Assembly: GCF_003611695.1 (NCBI RefSeq) | Contig: NZ_RAWE01000021.1 | Coordinates: 1 to 64,000 of the forward strand | DNA length: 64,000 bases | Direction of reading: 5' to 3' | Source of the DNA: Corallococcus carmarthensis | GTDB lineage: Bacteria > Myxococcota > Myxococcia > Myxococcales > Myxococcaceae | Shown: positions 17,692-26,233 of the stretch, in pieces | Numbering within the stretch: the stretch's first letter is position 1 | Layout of the letters: the number at the start of each line of letters is the position of its first letter | The notes under the pieces: model-generated | The model's input: only the letters and a program-made list of their open reading frames with translations | What the model was told of the DNA's origin: nothing | Databases searched by the model: none | Made by a program: the position numbers and the translations under genes

Positions 17692-20600
17692 ATGTCCCCT
17701 CAAATCGCCCTCGCCTTCGCGTCCGAGTCCGCGGCCCATCCAGCGCTCGCCGCCTTCCATCCGGTGGTGCGGCGCTGGTTCACGTCACGCCTGGGGGAGC
17801 CCACCCGGCCCCAGGTGGAGGGCTGGCCCCTCATCCACGCCGGCCATGACGTGCTCATCGCCGCGCCCACGGGCAGCGGCAAGACGCTCACGGCGTTCCT
17901 GGCCGCGCTGGACTCGCTGTTCCGCCTGGCGCTCGACGGCACGCTGCCCGACCACACCCGCGTCCTCTACGTGTCACCCCTGAAGGCCCTGGGCAACGAC
18001 GTGCAGAAGAACCTCCTCCAGCCGCTGGAGGAGCTGATGGCCCTGGCGCGCGAGGAGGGCTACGAGCCCCAGCACCTGCGCGTCCAGGTGCGCACCGGCG
18101 ACACGCCCGCCGCCGAGCGCGCCCAGATGGTGCGCCGCCCGCCGCACATCCTCATCACCACGCCGGAGTCCCTCTACCTCTACCTCACCGCCGAGCGCGC
18201 CCGCGCCACCCTGCGCTACGTGCGCACGGTCATCGTGGATGAGATCCACGCGCTCGCCAGAGACAAGCGCGGCAGCCACTTCGCGCTGTCCATGGAGCGC
18301 CTCAAGGCCCTCACCGACGTGCGCCCCCAGCTCCTGGGCCTGTCCGCCACGCAGAAGCCGCTGGACGCCATCTCGGGTTTCCTCACCGGCGCGTCCCTCA
18401 CCGAGTGCAAGCGCGTGGAGGTGGGCCACCAGCGCCCGTGGGACCTGAAGGTGGAGATTCCGGACGCGGAGCTGTCCTCCATCGCGAGCCACGAGATGTG
18501 GGGACAGGTCTATGACCGGCTGATCCAACTCGCCAGCGAGCACCGCACCACGCTCATCTTCGTCAACACGCGCAAGATGTCCGAGCGCGTGGCGCACGAC
18601 CTGGGCGAACGCCTGGGCCAGCAGTGGGTGGCCGCGCACCACGGCAGCATGTCCCGCGAGATGCGCCTGTCCGCCGAGGAGCGCCTCAAGGCCGGCCAGC
18701 TGCGCGTGATGGTGGCGACCGCGTCGCTGGAGCTGGGCATCGACGTGGGCAACGTGGACCTCGTCGTTCAGCTGGGCACCACCAAGGCCATCTCCGTGCT
18801 GCTCCAGCGCGTGGGCCGCGCGGGCCACCACAAGGCGGGCATCTCCAAGGGCATCCTCTTCGCCATGACGCGCGACGAGTTGGTGGAGTGCGTCGCGCTC
18901 CTCAACGCCGTGCGCGAGGGCGACCTGGACGCGGTCCGCATCCCCAAGAAGCCGCTGGACGTGCTGGCGCAACAGATTGTCGCCGCGTGCGCGTGCGAGG
19001 AATGGGACGAGCGCGCCCTCTTCAGCATCTTCCAGCGCGCGTATCCGTATCAGGACCTCACCTGGGAGGAGTACCAGCAGGTGCTGGAGATGCTCTCGGA
19101 AGGCGTCTCCGAGCGCCGCGGCCGGGGCAGCATCCACCTGCACCGCGACCGGGTGAACCAGCGGCTCAAGGGGCGCAGGGGCGTGCGCATCACCGCGCTC
19201 ACCAACGGCGGCGCCATCCCGGACACGTTCAGCTTCAGCGTCACCGCGCAGCCGGAAGGCAAGGTGGTGGGCACGCTGGACGAGGACTTCGCGGTGGAGT
19301 CCTCGCCCGGGGACATCTTCCTGTTGGGCAGCACCGCGTGGCGCATCCAGCGCGTCATGGGCAGCACGGTGATGGTGGAGGACGCGAAGGGTGCTCCGCC
19401 CAACGTGCCCTTCTGGCGAGGCGAGGCGCCGGGCCGCACGGACGAGCTGAGCCTCCAGGTGGGCCGGCTGCGCGAGGAGCTGCTGCGCCACGACGACCCG
19501 GCGGGCTTCCTGGAGAAGCTCCTGCGCATGCCGCCGCCCGCGGTGGACGCGCTGCTGGGCTACCTGCGGTTGGGCAAGAAGATGCTGGGGGACGTGGTGC
19601 CCAGCCACACGCAGGTCGTCGCCGAGCGCTTCTTCGACGAGGCGGGCGGCATGCAGCTCATCATCCACGCGCCGTTCGGCAGCCGCATCAACCGCGCGTG
19701 GGGCATGGCGCTGCGCAAGCGCTTCTGCCGCTCGTTCGACTTCGAGTTGCAGGCGGCGGCCACGGAGGACGGCATCCTCCTGAGCCTGGGCGAGCAGCAC
19801 TCGTTCCCGCTGGCGGACATCTTCGACTTCCTGCACCCGGACAACGTGGAGGAGGTGCTGGTGCAGGCCATCCTCCAGGCGCCCATCTTCGGCACGCGCT
19901 TCCGGTGGGTGGCGTCGCGGGCGCTGACGCTGCACCGGATGATGGGGGGCAAGCGCGTGGCGCCGAACCTCCAGCGCGCGCGCAGCGAGGACCTGCTGGC
20001 GGCGGTGTTCCCCGCGCAGGTGGGCTGCCAGGACAACCACGGCGGCGGAGATGTGGAGCTGCCGGACCATCCGCTGGTGAAGCAGACGATGGACGACTGT
20101 CTGCGCGAGGCGATGGACATCGACGGGCTGCGCGAGGTGCTCCGGCGCATGAAGGACGGGCGCATCCAGCTGGTCGCGCGAGACGTCCCGGAGCCGAGCG
20201 TCTTCGCGCACGCGCTCATCAACAGCCAGCCCTACACCTTCCTGGACGACGCACCGGCCGAGGAGCGCCGCGTGCGCAACGTGGCCCTGCGCCGCGCGAT
20301 GCCGGCCGAGGACGCGGCGGCGTTCGGCGCGCTGGACGCGAACGCCATCCGGCAGGTGGTGGAGGACGCCGCGCCGCCGATGCGCGACGAGGACGAGCTG
20401 CACGACGCGCTGTTGCAGTTCGTGCTGGTGCGCGCGTCGGAGGTGCCGCGAGGGCAAGAGGTGGGGCTGTTCAAGCAGGGGCGCGTGGCGTGGCTGGAGC
20501 GGCCGGGCGGGCGGTTCCTGGTGTCGGCGGAGCGGGGCAACGCGGTGCGCGCGCTGTTTCCGGACGCGGTGACGGAGCCGGTGTTGCCGGTGCTGGAGTA

Positions 20601-22038
20601 CGACCGTCCGGTGGAGCGTGACGCGGCGGTGCTCCAGGTGGTGCGGGGGCGGATGGAGATGGTGGGGCCCATCACGGTGACGGAGCTGGCGCGGCTGACG
20701 CTGTTGGAGCCGGACGACATCAACCTGGCGCTGCATAACCTGGAGAGCCAGGGCAGCGTGTTGCGAGGCCAGTTCCGCGCGCAGGACGACGTGCCGGTGG
20801 CGCGGGACGCGGATGGAAGCCCGGTGCTGGAGTGGTGCGACCGGCGGCTGCTCCAGCGCATCCACCGGCTGACGGTGGGGCGGCTGCGCCGCGAGATCGA
20901 GCCGCTGAGCGCGCAGGACTTCATGCGCTTCCTCTTCCGGTGGCACCACCTGGAGGACGTGGACGCGCTGCGGGGTTCCACGGGGCTGCTCAAGGCGGTG
21001 CGGCTGCTGCAGGGATACGAAGCGCCGGCCTCCGCGTGGGAGCGCTTCCTGTTGCCCGCGCGCATGCGGGGCTACACGCCGGACCTGATGGAGCGCGCGT
21101 GCTACGCGGGCGAGGTGGCGTGGGGGCGGGTGACGCTGAAGGATCCGCCGAAGCCCCCGGGGCCGCGCCGGGGTGCGCCGGTGTTGGAGGCGCCGGAGCC
21201 GGTGGTGGCGAAGCGGTCGTCGCCCACGCGCAACGCGCCGTTGACGTTCACGGTGCGGGAAGACCTGGAGTGGATGCTGGCGGCGGCGCGTCCGCACGCG
21301 GTGCTGGCGGATGGGGGCGTGTGGACGCCGCCGGACCTGAGCGCGGCGGCGAAGGACGTGGTGGGCGTGCTGGAGCGGCGGGGCGCGTGCTTCTTCCAGG
21401 ACCTGGTGACGCGGGCGCGGCGGCTGCCGGCGGAGGTGGAGGACGCGCTGTGGGAGCTGGTGGCGAAGGGGCTCGTCACCGCGGACGCGGTGCAGAACCT
21501 GCGCATCCTGCAGAGCCCGGTGCACCGCAAGCGGCAGAAGCTGCTCAACCGGGGCGGCCCGGGCCGCTGGAGCCTGCTGGCGCCGTCGGAGCCGAAGTCG
21601 CAGGAGGAGGTGACGGAGTCGCTGGCGAAGCTGTTCCTCCAGCGCTACGGCATCGTCTGGCGAGACCTGGTGATGCGCGAGTCGCTGGCGCCCACGTGGC
21701 GCGACCTGTTGTTGGTCTACCGGCGCATGGAGGCGCGAGGCGAGCTGCGAGGTGGGCGCTTCGTGTCCGGCTTCGTGGGTGAGCAGTTCGCGCTGCCGGA
21801 AGCGGTGGACATGGCGCGAGCGGTGCGGAGATCGGCCCCGTCAGGCCTGCGCATCCAGCTGTCCGGCGTGGATCCGCTGAACCTCACGGGCGTGGTGACA
21901 CCGGGCCCGCGCGTGGCCGCGCTGCCGAACAACGTCGTCACCTACGTGGATGGGATTCCGCAGGGCGTGGATGCGGTGGAGGACGCGTCGGAGAACGAGG
22001 ACGCGGAAGTCGATGGGCCGCTCGCCCAGGTGAACTGA
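17692..22038 (+). CDS. Lhr-type large DEAD/DEAH-box helicase
   Basis: 1448 aa from ATG 17692 (MSPQIALAFASESAAHPAL); an in-frame GTG at 17662 is a possible alternative. The SF2 helicase core is at the N-terminus: Walker A APTGSGKT (Lys64), motif Ia YVSPLKALGNDV, DEIH (183-186), SAT in GLSATQKP, motif IV-V VATASLELGIDVG and motif VI QRVGRAGHH. A winged-helix/beta-barrel Lhr core follows, and the long C-terminal region (about 850-1448) matches full-length Lhr rather than the shorter ligase-associated form. Lhr translocates 3' to 5' on DNA and unwinds RNA:DNA hybrids; it is linked to DNA repair. It stands alone on this strand. GGGAG precedes the start. Confidence 0.93.
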   Translation: MSPQIALAFASESAAHPALAAFHPVVRRWFTSRLGEPTRPQVEGWPLIHAGHDVLIAAPTGSGKTLTAFLAALDSLFRLALDGTLPDHTRVLYVSPLKALGNDVQKNLLQPLEELMALAREEGYEPQHLRVQVRTGDTPAAERAQMVRRPPHILITTPESLYLYLTAERARATLRYVRTVIVDEIHALARDKRGSHFALSMERLKALTDVRPQLLGLSATQKPLDAISGFLTGASLTECKRVEVGHQRPWDLKVEIPDAELSSIASHEMWGQVYDRLIQLASEHRTTLIFVNTRKMSERVAHDLGERLGQQWVAAHHGSMSREMRLSAEERLKAGQLRVMVATASLELGIDVGNVDLVVQLGTTKAISVLLQRVGRAGHHKAGISKGILFAMTRDELVECVALLNAVREGDLDAVRIPKKPLDVLAQQIVAACACEEWDERALFSIFQRAYPYQDLTWEEYQQVLEMLSEGVSERRGRGSIHLHRDRVNQRLKGRRGVRITALTNGGAIPDTFSFSVTAQPEGKVVGTLDEDFAVESSPGDIFLLGSTAWRIQRVMGSTVMVEDAKGAPPNVPFWRGEAPGRTDELSLQVGRLREELLRHDDPAGFLEKLLRMPPPAVDALLGYLRLGKKMLGDVVPSHTQVVAERFFDEAGGMQLIIHAPFGSRINRAWGMALRKRFCRSFDFELQAAATEDGILLSLGEQHSFPLADIFDFLHPDNVEEVLVQAILQAPIFGTRFRWVASRALTLHRMMGGKRVAPNLQRARSEDLLAAVFPAQVGCQDNHGGGDVELPDHPLVKQTMDDCLREAMDIDGLREVLRRMKDGRIQLVARDVPEPSVFAHALINSQPYTFLDDAPAEERRVRNVALRRAMPAEDAAAFGALDANAIRQVVEDAAPPMRDEDELHDALLQFVLVRASEVPRGQEVGLFKQGRVAWLERPGGRFLVSAERGNAVRALFPDAVTEPVLPVLEYDRPVERDAAVLQVVRGRMEMVGPITVTELARLTLLEPDDINLALHNLESQGSVLRGQFRAQDDVPVARDADGSPVLEWCDRRLLQRIHRLTVGRLRREIEPLSAQDFMRFLFRWHHLEDVDALRGSTGLLKAVRLLQGYEAPASAWERFLLPARMRGYTPDLMERACYAGEVAWGRVTLKDPPKPPGPRRGAPVLEAPEPVVAKRSSPTRNAPLTFTVREDLEWMLAAARPHAVLADGGVWTPPDLSAAAKDVVGVLERRGACFFQDLVTRARRLPAEVEDALWELVAKGLVTADAVQNLRILQSPVHRKRQKLLNRGGPGRWSLLAPSEPKSQEEVTESLAKLFLQRYGIVWRDLVMRESLAPTWRDLLLVYRRMEARGELRGGRFVSGFVGEQFALPEAVDMARAVRRSAPSGLRIQLSGVDPLNLTGVVTPGPRVAALPNNVVTYVDGIPQGVDAVEDASENEDAEVDGPLAQVN

Positions 22039-22105
22039 CCGGAGCAGGACAGGGAGCGGTCGAGACGTTGTGTGCGTCTGGGGTTCATGGGTGGAGTGAC
22101 TCCCC

Positions 22106-22621
22106 ATGAACCCCCGCATCCGGCACGGAGGCCCCGGTTCGTACGTCAGGGCCGTCCTCGTCCTCACGGTGATGATGGCTGCCGCCTGTGGACACACCCA
22201 GCGTCCCGAGCGGAAGACCTACGTCGTTTCCGAAGATGCGCGAGGCGTCGGGACGGCGGAAGGGCCTGGCACCGGCGGCTCTGGCGCGGAGGCCTACTGC
22301 GGCGAGCTACAGAAGCAATGTTTCCAGAAGTGCTGGAGCCGCAAGCCCACCGTGGAAGACATGGAGAAGCATTCGGAGGGCCACCATCGTCTCTGCACGA
22401 GCCAATGCCTTGAAGCGTTCATGAAATGCCTCAAGGAACAGGAGGCACTGGAGCAACAGGGCGCGAAACGGGAGCTGCGATTCCCTGACATGGCGGCCGC
22501 ATTGGGCTGGCTCAGGGAGCACAAATCCGAGGTGGCATTGGGAACCGTGGTCGTCGTCGCGGGAGTGGCTTTCTCGCTCGCCGTGGCTCCTGCGGGATTA
22601 TTGGTGTTGAGTCCCATCTGA
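22106..22621 (+). CDS. Lipoprotein with Cys-rich segment and C-terminal membrane helix; possible toxin of a two-gene cassette
   Basis: 171 aa, not a named family. An N-terminal signal ends in a lipobox (VMMAAACGH, Cys28). A disordered stretch is followed by a compact Cys-rich block YCGELQKQCFQKC...HHRLCTSQCLEAFMKC with six cysteines. The C-terminus, after ALGWLREHKSEVALG, is a hydrophobic hairpin-like segment (TVVVVAGVAFSLAVAPAGLLV). The next gene starts 12 nt after its stop, behind a strong RBS. A short secreted lipoprotein with a membrane-active tail followed by a small cytosolic protein resembles toxin-immunity pairs delivered by outer-membrane exchange in myxobacteria. That role is inference. 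Confidence 0.7.
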   Translation: MNPRIRHGGPGSYVRAVLVLTVMMAAACGHTQRPERKTYVVSEDARGVGTAEGPGTGGSGAEAYCGELQKQCFQKCWSRKPTVEDMEKHSEGHHRLCTSQCLEAFMKCLKEQEALEQQGAKRELRFPDMAAALGWLREHKSEVALGTVVVVAGVAFSLAVAPAGLLVLSPI

Positions 22622-22633
22622 AAGGAGGCATCC

Positions 22634-23020
22634 GTGAGCAAGGCGCCGGAAGTCGATGTGGAGGATGTGCTCTCTGTCTTGAATGACGAGACCCAGCGTC
22701 ACGAAAAGGGCTCACGAGAATGGAATGCCCTCCAGGTTGCGGCGATCTGCCTTGTCTACGTCCGGCACATGAACAAGCTGGACGACTTCACCAGCTACTA
22801 CCGTGAGATCCTCGACCCCGATTTCAAGATCAAGGTCGAACGGGATTTCGAGACGCGTGCTGAAGCCGAGGCGTGGCTCAAGGAAGGTACGGCCGCACAC
22901 GGCATGCACATCCGGATCGGAGGCAAGGGCTTCCTGGTGGTGCAACTGCCAGGACGACTCACCCTGATGAACGCCCCGTTGCCAGAAGAACTGAACGCGA
23001 TGGAACCGGAGGAGGACTGA
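22634..23020 (+). CDS. Small cytosolic partner of the preceding lipoprotein, possible immunity protein
   Basis: 128 aa from GTG 22634, fixed by AAAGGAGG seven bases upstream. It is acidic, with no signal peptide and no transmembrane segment. The first half is helical (VDVEDVLSVLNDETQRH, WNALQVAAICLVYVRHMNKL), followed by DDFTSYYREILD. The second half looks like a small beta domain (AEAWLKEGTAAHGMHIRIGG, FLVVQLPGRLTLMN). No named family is recognised. Its tight coupling to the lipoprotein gene and its size fit an immunity or chaperone role. The pair is followed by a broken AraC regulator gene. Confidence 0.7.
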   Translation: MSKAPEVDVEDVLSVLNDETQRHEKGSREWNALQVAAICLVYVRHMNKLDDFTSYYREILDPDFKIKVERDFETRAEAEAWLKEGTAAHGMHIRIGGKGFLVVQLPGRLTLMNAPLPEELNAMEPEED

Positions 23021-23074
23021 CCCGGTTGGACAGTTCGGCTTCGCGCGCGATATCCGTCCCGCTGGGAGGTAGCG

Positions 23075-24081
23075 GTGATTCGATTCGGCCCTTGGAGCAC
23101 CACCCTGGGACTGGCCGCGGGCTTTGGCGCCCTGGTGTGCGGGCTGCTCCTGACGGCTCGTGGGAACCGTTCGGCGAACCGGATCCTGGCCGGGCTGTTG
23201 GGCGTCTCCGTGCTGCGGCTGATGCCCTATGTGCTGGGCTTCGCGGGCTTCTATGACGTCCACCCGTGGCTGTCCTTCGCGCCGTTCGACCTGGGCCTCG
23301 CCACCGGGCCCTTGCTCTACCTCTACGTCCACCGCCTCGTGACGCCCACGCTGCCCGGTCGCGCATGGCGGCACTTCGTTCCCGCGGGCGTCATGCTCGG
23401 CTACACGCTGTGCGCCTTCGCGCTGCCGCTGGAGCAGAAGCTGCGCTGGAACGACTCCGTCCATGAGCCGTGGGTGGCCCCTCTGGAATCCGCCGCGAAA
23501 ATGCTCTCGCTCGCGGTCTACCTGGTGGCCACGGTCCGCTTCCACGGCCGCTATCAGCGCTGGCTCGTGGAACATGTCAGCGACCGGGACTCGCACCGCC
23601 AGCCGTGGATCGCGACCGTGCTCGTGGCGCTGGAGCTGGGCTGGACCGTCACCGTGGGCTTCGCGTTCGTGGACCGGTTCCTGACGCCCCTGAGCTACTA
23701 CGACCGCTTCCCGCAATATCTGCTCTTCGCGGCCATCGTCTTCTGGCTGGGATTGGAAGGCTGGCGCCATGTGGGCCACCGCTTCCCCCAGTGGGCACTC
23801 CGAGCCGAGGGCACCCCTGTTCCGGACCGGGACTGGGCCGCAACTTCAACGCCGTCATCAACGCCATGCGCGTGGCCGCGGTGCAGGAACGGCTGGCCTC
23901 CGGCGACCCGGCCTCCCTGCTGACGATGGCGCTGGACGCAGGCTTCGCATCCAAGGCCAGCTTCAACCGCATCTTCCGCGAACACACGGGCCTCAGCCCC
24001 TCAGCGTGGCGGACGGCTCAACAAACGAAAAACCGCACGCCTCCAGGACTTGAGACGACGGACGAGGAGGTCCCGGCCTAG
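23075..24081 (+). pseudogene. AraC-family regulator with 7-TM-like N-terminus, disrupted by internal deletion and frameshift
   Basis: From GTG 23075 (RBS GGGAGGT) the frame encodes an N-terminal membrane domain with about seven hydrophobic segments (TTLGLAAGFGALVCGLLL, LLYLYVHRLV, MLSLAVYLVATVRF, YLLFAAIVFWLGL). It runs to DRDWA near 23841, then into meaningless sequence that stops at 23923. The second half of an AraC helix-turn-helix continues in another frame: GLGRNFNAVINAMR, LTMALDAGFASKASFNRIF, HTGLSPSAWR, to 24081. The first half of the DNA-binding domain (about 35-40 residues) is missing. The junction GACTGGGCCGC reads both as DWA and as GLGR, suggesting deletion between short repeats. 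The product should not bind DNA. A sequencing error alone would not explain the missing residues. Confidence 0.75.
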
Positions 24082-24092
24082 CTCTCAGGGCC

Positions 24093-26003
24093 ATGCTGCT
24101 CCCTTCGCTGGCCCTGACCCTGCTCCTCGCGGTTCCTGCTCCACCCTCCATCACCCTGGACCCGGCGAAGGCGCGAGCCGATGCCGCGCTCCTCCGGCGG
24201 GCGCTGGAAACCATCCATCCAGGCCTCCACCGCTATCGCGGCAAGGCCGAGACACAGGCCGCCTTCGCCCGGCTGGAGGCGGCGGCGTCACGGCCCATCA
24301 CGGACCTTGCGCTGTGGCGGGAGGTCTCGCTGCTCCTCGCCGGGATCCACTGTGACCACACCAAGGTGGAGCTTCCGGAAGCGATGGAGGCGTGGCGCCG
24401 CGCTCAGCCCTCGCACCTGCCGCTGCGCTTCAAGCTCATCGAAGGCCGGATGATCGTCGTGTCGAACGACGGCCAGCCCGGCGCCCCACCGCCCGGCGCC
24501 GAGCTCGTCACCATCAACGGCCTCCGGGTGCCCCAGGTGTTGATCACCCTGGGCCGCACCGTCGCCTATGACGGCCGCACGGATCAGGCCATCGCCGCCA
24601 AGCTGGGCTCGGACGGCGACCTGATGGGAGACGACTTCAACGAAGCCTGGCCCGCCTTCCATGGGTTCCCGTCGCGCTGGGAACTCGACTGGAAGCGCCC
24701 GGGAGCGCTTCACACGTCACATGTCAGCCTGGAGCCCGTCTCGTTCACCCAGTGGACCGCGTTGCCCTGGCCGGGCAGCCCCTACCGCGACGAGTTCTAC
24801 AAAGCCATCCACTGGAGGCTCGACGGCAAGGTCGCCACGCTGCGCATCGGCACCTTCGTGAACTACCGCAACCCCGTGGATGCCGACGCCTTCCTGGGCG
24901 CCTTCTTCCAGGTGTTGAAGGCCCGTGCGGTCCAACATCTGATCCTCGACCTGCGCGAGAGCGGCGGCGGTTCGGACGACGTGGCGGTCGCGCTGGGGCG
25001 CTACCTGCTTCCCGAGCCGTTCACCTGGTTGAAACCCGCCCTGCTCAAGGCGGTCCGCTACGGAGACCTTCCCCAGCACATCGAGAGTTGGGGCAATCGC
25101 CAGGAAATCTTCGAGCCGCCCCTGGACGGCTTCCACCGCACGAGGGACGGCGCGTGGGAACGGCTGCCGCGTCCGGATGAAGCGGCGAGGCAACCCCAAC
25201 AACCCTCGCCAGACCGTTTCACCGGAAGGCTGACGGTCCTCACCGGTCCCATGAACGCCTCGGGCACGACGATGATCCTCGCGCACTTGAAGGAGAAGGG
25301 CGGGGCGCGACTGGCAGGCGAGGAGAGCGCGGGCAGCGCGGAAGGCCCCACGGCGGGCCGCATCTTCCTCCTGACGCTGCCTCACAGCGGCCTGCGGATC
25401 CGCATCCCCATCGCCTGGAACCGGACGAACGTGGAGCACTTCCTCGCCGGACGGGGCGTCCCCGTGGACGAGACGGTCCTCCCCACGCTCCTCGACTTCG
25501 AAGCAGGAAGGGACCGCGTGACCGAGGTTGCGAAGGCCTCCACTCCGCCCGCTGTCCCGTCCCTCGCGTCCGCGCTGGCTGGCAACTGGCGCGGAACGCT
25601 CGATTACCGCGACTTCGGAAGCGACCGGCGTGTCGTCCTCCCCACGCTGCTCACCGTGACAGGGGAGGGGAACGAAGCCCGCCTCGCCTTCACGTTCGAT
25701 GACGGCCCCGGCAAGACGGTCCGCGCATCACAGGTCCTGCGGATCCGCGCGGACGGCGGGGGACTCGAAAGCGAAGAAGAGACCTCCACTGAGCGGATGC
25801 GCATCCTCGAACGCCGTGGAGGCCCCGACGCCCGCGAGCTGACCCTGGTGGCGGATGGGTCCGGGCACGAGAACGGAGCGCCTGTCGAAGTGCGCACGGT
25901 CCTGACCCGTCGTGGCGACGTCCTCTCCCTCAGCCGGCTCACACGCCGTCCCGGCGAGCCGTTCCTGCTCCGCCATGTGTACCGGCTGACGCCTCGGCCC
26001 TGA
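24093..26003 (+). CDS. S41-family peptidase-like exported protein
   Basis: 636 aa. A short N-terminal signal (LLPSLALTLLLAVPAPPS) indicates export. A helical N-terminal domain (DAALLRRALETIHPGLHRY, typical of S41 tail-specific proteases) is followed by the core: LILDLRESGGGSDD, and TGPMNASGTTMILAHLKEKG, where Ser390 sits at the nucleophile position, then GEESAGSAEGPTAG. The last 150 residues are a beta-rich extension with arginine-glutamate repeats of unknown role. It probably degrades peptides in the periplasm or outside. It begins 11 nt after the AraC pseudogene, so that regulator may once have controlled it. RBS is weak (TCAGGG). Confidence 0.8.
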   Translation: MLLPSLALTLLLAVPAPPSITLDPAKARADAALLRRALETIHPGLHRYRGKAETQAAFARLEAAASRPITDLALWREVSLLLAGIHCDHTKVELPEAMEAWRRAQPSHLPLRFKLIEGRMIVVSNDGQPGAPPPGAELVTINGLRVPQVLITLGRTVAYDGRTDQAIAAKLGSDGDLMGDDFNEAWPAFHGFPSRWELDWKRPGALHTSHVSLEPVSFTQWTALPWPGSPYRDEFYKAIHWRLDGKVATLRIGTFVNYRNPVDADAFLGAFFQVLKARAVQHLILDLRESGGGSDDVAVALGRYLLPEPFTWLKPALLKAVRYGDLPQHIESWGNRQEIFEPPLDGFHRTRDGAWERLPRPDEAARQPQQPSPDRFTGRLTVLTGPMNASGTTMILAHLKEKGGARLAGEESAGSAEGPTAGRIFLLTLPHSGLRIRIPIAWNRTNVEHFLAGRGVPVDETVLPTLLDFEAGRDRVTEVAKASTPPAVPSLASALAGNWRGTLDYRDFGSDRRVVLPTLLTVTGEGNEARLAFTFDDGPGKTVRASQVLRIRADGGGLESEEETSTERMRILERRGGPDARELTLVADGSGHENGAPVEVRTVLTRRGDVLSLSRLTRRPGEPFLLRHVYRLTPRP

Positions 26004-26041
26004 ACCCCCGCCCGCGCGTCCGGTTGCGGGTTGCGTCAAAA

Positions 26042-26073
26042 GCCCCTGGCTGCCCGGAGGAGTCGCCAGGGGC
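26042..26073 (+). terminator. Hairpin after the S41 peptidase gene
   Basis: A perfect 9-bp stem, GCCCCTGGC and GCCAGGGGC, with a 14-nt loop, starting 39 nt after the peptidase stop. There is no T-run, which is usual at this GC content. It sits directly in front of the sigma54-like element of amtB and would insulate that promoter from read-through. Confidence 0.5.
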
Positions 26074-26074
26074 C

Positions 26075-26090
26075 TGGCTTGATGGTTGCT
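26075..26090 (+). promoter_or_regulatory. Sigma54-like -24/-12 promoter of amtB
   Basis: TGGCTTGATGGTTGCT matches the sigma54 consensus TGGCACG-N4-TTGCW at 14 of 16 positions counting N, with GG and GC at the required spacing. It is 144 nt upstream of the amtB start, which gives a leader of about 130 nt. Sigma54 control of ammonium transporters under nitrogen limitation is well known in other bacteria. No enhancer site was identified. Confidence 0.6.
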
Positions 26091-26172
26091 GCTGAAAGCG
26101 CTCGTTTCAGGGCTTCTGGGTTTCCCAGTGTGCAATCTAGGCTTAATTCTTCTGAATCTAGCTCAAGCAGGA

Positions 26173-26201
26173 TTGAAAATAGTCCACCTGGAGCCTACAA
26201 T
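26173..26201 (+). promoter_or_regulatory. Sigma70-like promoter of amtB
   Basis: TTGAAA at 26173-26178 and TACAAT at 26196-26201 are separated by exactly 17 nt, in an unusually AT-rich island of this GC-rich genome. Transcription would start near 26208, about 26 nt before the ATG. It lies downstream of the sigma54-like element, so transcripts from the latter would run through it. Confidence 0.6.
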
Positions 26202-26233
26202 GCATCGCGTCAGCTCTCTGGAGAGGTGCGGTG

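Noticed and set aside
17422-17760. A 112-codon frame on the minus strand between the TacA-like remnant and the helicase
   Set aside because: No domain, no RBS and unusual composition; it overlaps the start of the helicase gene. It is in frame with the remnant but separated by a stop, with no antitoxin-like sequence.
17974-21525. A 1183-codon open frame on the minus strand opposite the Lhr-type helicase
   Set aside because: The helicase has all its SF2 motifs on the plus strand, and the minus frame shows no domain and a shadow-like composition.
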